Shown one piece after another: positions 58,900 to 64,000 of a DNA stretch of 64,000 nucleotides. The notes under the pieces are model-generated. The model had not been told where the DNA came from, did no database searches, and was given only the letters and a program-made list of their open reading frames with translations. Numbering within the stretch: position 1 is the stretch's first letter; each line of letters opens with the position of its first letter. Source of the DNA: Monoplex corrugatus (Eukaryota; Mollusca; Gastropoda; Littorinimorpha; Ranellidae); contig JAPXFY010000026.1 of assembly GCA_030674185.1 (NCBI GenBank), forward strand, positions 51,302,746 through 51,366,745. The letters are read 5' to 3'. Position numbers and translations under genes: made by a program.

Positions 58900-59905
58900 C
58901 AGGTGGTCATCAGCAGGTATTAACAGGTGGTCATCAGTAGGTATTAACAGATGGTCATCAGCAGGTATTAACAGTGGTCATCAGCAGGTATTAACAGATG
59001 TTCATCAGTAGATATTAACAGGTGGTCATCAGCAGGTATTAACAGGTGTTTATCAGTAGGTATTAGCAGGTGTTGATCAGTAGATATTAACAGGTGGTCA
59101 TCAGCGGGTATTAACAGGTGTTTATCAGTAGGTATTAGCAGGTGTTGATCAGTAGATATTAACAGATGTTCATCATAGGTATTAGCAGGTGGTCATAAGT
59201 AGGCATTAACAGGTGATCATCAGTAGGTATTAACAGGTGGTTATTAGTAGGTATGAAGAGGTGGTCATCAGTAGGTGTTAACAGGTGTTTGTCAGTAGGT
59301 ATTAATGAGTGGTCATCAGTAGATATTAACAGGTGGTCATAATTGATATTAACAGGTGTTCATCAGTAGATATTAACAGGTGGTCATCAGTGTATATTAA
59401 CAGATGTTATCAGTAGGTGTTAACAGGTGGTCATCAGTGTATATTAACAGATGGTCATCTGTAGGTATTAACAGGTGGTCATTGATATTAACAGGTGTTC
59501 AGTAGATATTAACAGGTGGTCATTAATCAGGTGGTCATCAGTAGGTATTAACAGGTGGTCATTGATATTAACAGGTGGTCATCAGTAGGTATTAAAAGGT
59601 GGTCATTATTGATATTAACAGGTGGTCATCAGTAGGTATTAACAGGTGTCATCAGTAGGTATGAACAGGTGTTTATCAGTAGTATTAAATGTGGTCATCA
59701 GTAGATATTAACAGGTGGTCATCATTGATAGTAACAGGTGGTCATCAGTAGGTATTAACAGGTGGTCATCAGTAAGTATTAACAGGTGGTCATCAGTAGG
59801 CATTAACAGGTGGTCATCAGTAGGCATTAACAGGTGTTCATCAGATGTTGACAGGTGGTCGTCAGTAGGTATTAACATGTGGTCATCAATAGGTATTGAC
59901 AGGTG
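58900..59905 (+). repeat. 24-bp minisatellite, right block
   Basis: The same unit as at 56640-57423, about 40 copies, some shortened. One further unit lies at 58695-58714 between the two inserted elements. Confidence 0.92.
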
Positions 59906-60059
59906 GGGGTTTAGTATGCTGCAACAATATTCTTTAGTAGAATAACAGTACCTCTGGAATCATGTCCTGGTCCAGGTCAAATTTTCCAGTTTTTACAAGA
60001 GATCAGTAGATTTCACCTGATGTGATTTTACGGCTGTTTTTCTTTAATTGCATTTTAGA

Positions 60060-60190
60060 CTTGGATGGTAATGGTGAGTATAGTTTTTAACTGTTGTCTT
60101 TTATCTTAAACTGGTTGTCGTTTTTGACATGGTGTTAGCCCTGATATGGTTCTATTGTCGGCTGGGCTATAAGCAATATGAACTTGTATG
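60060..60190 (-). repeat. Interspersed repeat D1, end fragment
   Basis: TTGACATGGTGTTAGCCCTG, ATATGGTTC and GGCTGGGCTATAAGC match the D1 border only. Confidence 0.45.
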
Positions 60191-60544
60191 AACTTCGTCA
60201 AGGTCTGGGGAAAGCTTGAAAACCATCTAAGAAGTAATTCAAGTTCCCCCTTGAACTGCAAAAGAAATGATATACTAGAGTCAAGTTTAAAAGAAATCTG
60301 TTAATGTGGAGTGAAGTTGAAAATATCTTTTTCCTGTGGCTTTCCTTGCAGATGTAGGATGAATGTCAGTTAAAATGAGTGTATATTATGTGCATATAGT
60401 TGTATCTGAAAGAGCAGCAAGTTGTTTGCAAACATTGTTCTCTGTAAGAATTGTTTATCATTGTGACTATGGTAATTATCGTCTTTGTGGAGAGTCTCAA
60501 GCCAATGCAAAATATGCTGAGTGAACTAAATGAATGCAGTAAAA

Positions 60545-61230
60545 AAGTAGGACTCAGTTACTGAAGAAAACAAAAATTATGGTCAACAACTACATCGAAG
60601 ACCTAGACGGAAAAGTAAAGATAAAAAATGAAGAGCTACAAATGGTTGACCACTACATCTATTAGGCCACCACATCTCAGCAGAGTTCTCTTCCGAAGAG
60701 GAAGAAATCAAAGTGGCTGGCAAGTGTTTGGAAAAGCAAGTTTGGTTTTCAAGAATGACAATTCCAACTGTCCTGAAATGACAAGTTTACGACCATTGCA
60801 TTCTGCCCACAATCACCTACAGTGCAGAAACGTGGAACCTAACAAAACAACAACAACAACAAAAAACTCGTTCTGAACCTAAGAGCCATGCAATGAGCAC
60901 ATGAAAGAATCATGCTTGGTATCACCTGGAAAGATCGCAAAACAGCTGAGTGGATCAGAGAAAGAAAAAAGTGTGAGACATCCTGGAAGCCATCAACAAA
61001 ATGAAATGGAACTGGGCAGGACATCTTTTCTTTGGGGAATGGACAATCATTGGACAACAAAAACCACATTCTGGATACCAAGAGAGGCACTCACAATAGA
61101 GAAAGACAGAAAACTAGATGGAGAGAAACCCAGATGGATTTGACAAGAACTGGAGAGGAAGAGTGCGGAATGAAGTGAATGGAAGCAGCTGGGGAAGACC
61201 TATGTCCAACAACAGACTTTCAATGGCTGA
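60545..61230 (+). pseudogene. LINE C-terminal region followed by GATA repeats
   Basis: Broken frame with RAMQ-AHERIMLGITWKDRK, TAEWIRERKKCE, then NGTGQDIFS, WTTKTTFWIPREALT and RQKTRWRETQMDLTRTGEEE. This wording belongs to the region after the RT in RTE-like LINEs. A (GATA/GATG)n tract at about 61228-61310 sits at its 3' end and may be the tail or its expansion. Confidence 0.7.
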
Positions 61231-61339
61231 AAGATAGATAGATCGATAGGTAGCTAGATAGATTGATTGATAGATAGATGGATGGATGAATGGATGGATG
61301 GATAGATATGGTCAACTATCATGGTCGATAAAGTCCAAC

Positions 61340-61775
61340 CTAGCACTTTATTCATTTGTGTACCCTCATGTGGGATCTCAGGCCAAAGTCTGTTGCACAC
61401 AGGCAGCCGCATACTGAACACTTAATGGAACGCTCTGCAGAGTTGGTTCTGGCCTTTATTGGTGCACTCTTTTGGCTGCTTTGTCTTTCATTTTCATAAG
61501 CTTTTGTTCCCTTGCAAATAGCTTGCCTCCATTCAGACCTGTTTGTGGCCATGATTTCCCGTTGTTCTTTATCAGTGTCACATTTCTGGAGGGATTTTTT
61601 CAGGGTGTCTTTGTAGCGAAGCTTTGGCCATCCTCTTGGTCTTTGGCCCTTTGTCAGTTCACCATAGAACTGCTTTGGTAGCCTATTATCCTGCATGCGC
61701 ACGAGATGTCCAGACCATCTTAGCTGAGACTGTGTTAGCAGTGTATCAATGCTTGGCATCTGGGCTTGCAAAAGT
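61340..61775 (-). pseudogene. LINE C-terminus with terminal C2H2 zinc finger
   Basis: One open minus-strand frame (61352-61771): SQLRWSGHLVRMQDNRLPKQ, GQRPRGWPKLRYKDTLKKSL, then CSVCGCLCATDFGLRSHMRV and H before the stop. The C-x2-C ... H-x3-H finger closing the ORF is known from several LINE families of aquatic animals. Its 3' end meets the 3' end of the plus-strand LINE at 61310. Confidence 0.75.
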
Positions 61776-61910
61776 ACAAGATAGATAGATAGTTATGATT
61801 ATGGTAAAATTGCAGTTTAGGTCTTTTGTGACTGAAACGGATCTGAACTGCATGAGAGAGGCGTGAGTTTTCTCTGTTATGTTTGGTAAATCGTAGATGT
61901 TCCTCAACAG

Positions 61911-62090
61911 ACCATTGTAGATGTGGGGGCTCCTTTGCAAGAAATGAGAGCAGGCAGCCGGGTGGGCATGCTGTTAGATGGCAGGATGAACCTTCACCTT
62001 TATGTAGATGAACAAGACCTAGGAATTTTCACCTTTGAAGTGCCGCAGCCTTGTTACGTTTTGTTTGATCTCCACGCCTGCTGGAAAAAG
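61911..62090 (+). CDS. TRIM-NHR E3 ligase, coding exon 4 (end of NHR)
   Basis: A 60-codon phase-0 exon, acceptor TTCCTCAACAG and donor GTATGG after TGG AAA AAG. Residues include AGSRVGMLLDGRMNLHLYVD, then EQDLGI, VPQPCYVLFDLHACWKK. This is the typical NHR ending (G-x-R-V-G-V-x-x-x-x-D-G-x-L-x-F-x-V-N-G-x-D-x-G ... VP ... D-L-Y-G). With exons 2 and 3 the NHR is about 165 residues, its normal length. If the donor is not used, the protein ends after WICLFDDE at a TGA; otherwise a last exon lies to the right, perhaps beyond the window. Predicted length so far is 537 residues. Confidence 0.83.
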
Positions 62091-62215
62091 GTATGGATTT
62101 GTTTGTTTGATGATGAGTAAAATGTCACAGTATTTAGTTTCAGCTTATTGTCTGGAGTGTTCGTTGGAATAAGCTACACTTTTTTTTCAGAATAGATAGG
62201 TAATCTAAAACATCA

Positions 62216-62416
62216 TTAACCCTTTGACTCCCACACCTTGTCCACCAGCATCCTGTATTGTCAACCATGTTAGCAGAGCAAAAACTTAACTTTTGACTCC
62301 CTCACCCTATCCACCAGCTTCCTGCACTTAACCCTTTGACTTCCTCACCTATCCACCAGCTTCCAGAGGGTTAAGTTTTGCAGTTGGTGGATAAGGTGCG
62401 TGAATCAGTGGGTTAA
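62216..62416. mobile_element. TTAA MITE copy 5
   Basis: TTAACCCTTTGACTCCCACA at the left and GAATCAGTGGGTTAA at the right. The right TTAA is shared with the start of another sequence (TTAACCCTTTGAACCCGGC), perhaps a different TTAA element whose other end I did not find. Confidence 0.7.
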
Positions 62417-62885
62417 CCCTTTGAACCCGGCTGGCCGATGTGGCGGCCAGCGCGATTAATACCTCTGTACCCGGCAGGCCGCAGGAGCGGCCTGACATAT
62501 CCGGTTGACCTGGCCTGGTATGGTGCTGGCGTGCGGTATGCGACCTACCGGCACCTACTCTCCTCTGCCACATCCTGTTTATATTACCGAATTCCAGACA
62601 CCCTATACTTTTTCCTGGCAAAGTTTTAAGCATTAGAAGGATTTATTCTGAGACCCCGGTTTTCGCTAGAATTTCTCTAAAAATACTCCGGGTTGAGGGT
62701 ATCAGAGGTCTAGAAGTACTTAGGGCTGACAGGGGTAATAATACCTGAACAGATAAACAGACAGAGAGATGGATATACAGATATACAAATGGACAGATAA
62801 ATAAATACAGATAGAGTGATTGTGTCAATATTCAGAAAGGTTACATATATAATTAGTGATTGGACATTAAGGTCTTTCACTTGTA

Positions 62886-62886
62886 T

Positions 62887-62980
<94 letters not shown>

Positions 62981-63129
62981 ACACACACACACACACACAT
63001 ACACACACACACACAGAGTCACACACACACACACAGTCACACACACACACACACAGTCACACCACACACACACACCGACTCACTGTCACACATACTCATA
63101 CACACACACATTCACACACACACACACAC

Positions 63130-63175
<46 letters not shown>

Positions 63176-63225
63176 CACACACACAGTCACACGCGTGCAC
63201 ATACGCACACATGCACGCGCAGCGC

Positions 63226-63308
<83 letters not shown>

Positions 63309-63347
63309 CACACACACACAGCAACACACACACACACACACAGTCAC

Positions 63348-63446
<99 letters not shown>

Positions 63447-63602
63447 CACACACACACACAGAGTCACACACACACACACACTCACTCACTGACTCACTGT
63501 CACACATATACACACATATTCACACACACACACACACAGTCACACGTGTGCACATACACACACATGCACGCGCACACGCACACGCACACACATGCACACA
63601 CA
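62886..63602 (+). repeat. 700-bp compound CA microsatellite
   Basis: (CA)n blocks punctuated by AGTCACAC, CACCACAC and CGCG-rich breaks. Blocks are repeated (for example CTCACTGTCACACATA at about 63070 and 63490), so segments were duplicated. His/Thr-repeat ORFs here are artefacts. Confidence 0.93.
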
Positions 63603-64000
63603 AAGAGCATCATTATTCTGAACCAGTGACACAAAATCCTAATTGAGATGTTTTATTTTAATCCCTCTTTTTTTTTTTTAACAAATTTGATTTCCTATCA
63701 ACTTGGAGGGATGCATGTCCTACATTTGGCTTAACTCACTCCCTACTAGGCGATTTGGAATTTAACATTCCTCTGTATACTGGGCGTTTGTATAGGTTTT
63801 TAAAAAAATCATTAAAAAATAACAGCTATACACATATTCTTTTAATTTTGACACATGATTATCATCATATTGAACAAGCATTTTACAAAGTTTCAAAGCT
63901 GTAACCTTTATGGTACTCTTTTTGTTGCCAGTTGTAAAACAAGGTATGTTTTCATGGTAATGAAAATGAGGGTGATCACAGAGCATATAAGGGAAGTTCT
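63603..64000. other. No gene seen; possible TTAA terminus
   Basis: TTAACTCACTCCCTACTAGG (from 63733) resembles the end of a TTAA-type DNA transposon, but its partner would lie outside the window. Confidence 0.3.

Larger units (their letters stand above)
51012..61910 (+). other. TRIM-NHR intron 3 (10.9 kb, repeat-filled)
   Basis: Contains unrecognised sequence (51012-53250), a GT microsatellite, an exon-like relic (53334-53540), a piggyBac derivative (53951-55437), an interspersed repeat (55990-56480), a 24-bp minisatellite broken by two TTAA insertions (56640-59905), and two convergent LINE 3' ends (60545-61770). Short ORFs of 60-130 codons at 51.1-52.6 kb on both strands show no family signature. 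Confidence 0.65.

Noticed and set aside
62816..63646. Long His/Thr-repeat ORFs on plus and Cys/Val-repeat ORFs on minus
   Set aside because: They are translations of the CA microsatellite in all frames; no unique sequence or start context supports a protein.

Overview
This looks like nuclear DNA from an animal, most likely a mollusc and probably a gastropod. It has split exons with GT/AG borders, very long (CA)n and (ACGC)n microsatellites, several non-LTR retrotransposon lineages, tRNA-derived SINEs, and a decayed receptor of the GRL101 type (LDLa + LRR + 7TM), a type first described in a pond snail. There is no operon-like layout, rRNA, CRISPR array or convincing tRNA gene. The species call is inference.

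One gene looks functional. A plus-strand gene has coding exons at 35319-36434, 38118-38270, 50850-51011 and 61911-62090. All splice in phase 0. It encodes a RING finger, two B-boxes, a coiled coil and then a Neuralized homology repeat (NHR) split over three exons. This predicts an E3 ubiquitin ligase with a TRIM-like N terminus and an NHR in the place of the usual C-terminal domain. The 3' end may lie beyond the window.

Left part (1-15 kb): interspersed repeats, an RTE-like LINE fragment (2170-3040), then a minus-strand GRL101-like receptor pseudogene (4103-5703 plus 8143-8383). Its second LDLa domain is split by a LINE that carries a long open frame with reverse transcriptase, a CCHC knuckle and a restriction-like endonuclease. 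An orphan F5/8C (fucolectin-like) exon lies on the minus strand at 13774-13964.

Middle (15-35 kb): a tandem duplication (15.4-17.0 kb), SINEs, LINE fragments, a 2-kb palindrome centred near 24.87 kb lying between inverted copies of a segment with a small conserved exon (23.1 and 27.4 kb), a CR1/jockey-like LINE, and a 2.4-kb minisatellite of 74/70-bp units just upstream of the TRIM-NHR gene.

Right part (35-64 kb): the large TRIM-NHR introns are packed with DNA transposons. There are three piggyBac derivatives flanked by TTAA that keep only transposase N-terminal remnants, copies of a TTAA-duplicating MITE, and a 4.8-kb element with 16-bp terminal inverted repeats and a 7-bp target duplication. 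This last element contains an exon resembling the catalytic end of a HECT ubiquitin ligase. A 24-bp minisatellite whose unit contains TTAA has been hit twice by TTAA elements. All family calls come from reading translations and motifs by eye; no database search was run.
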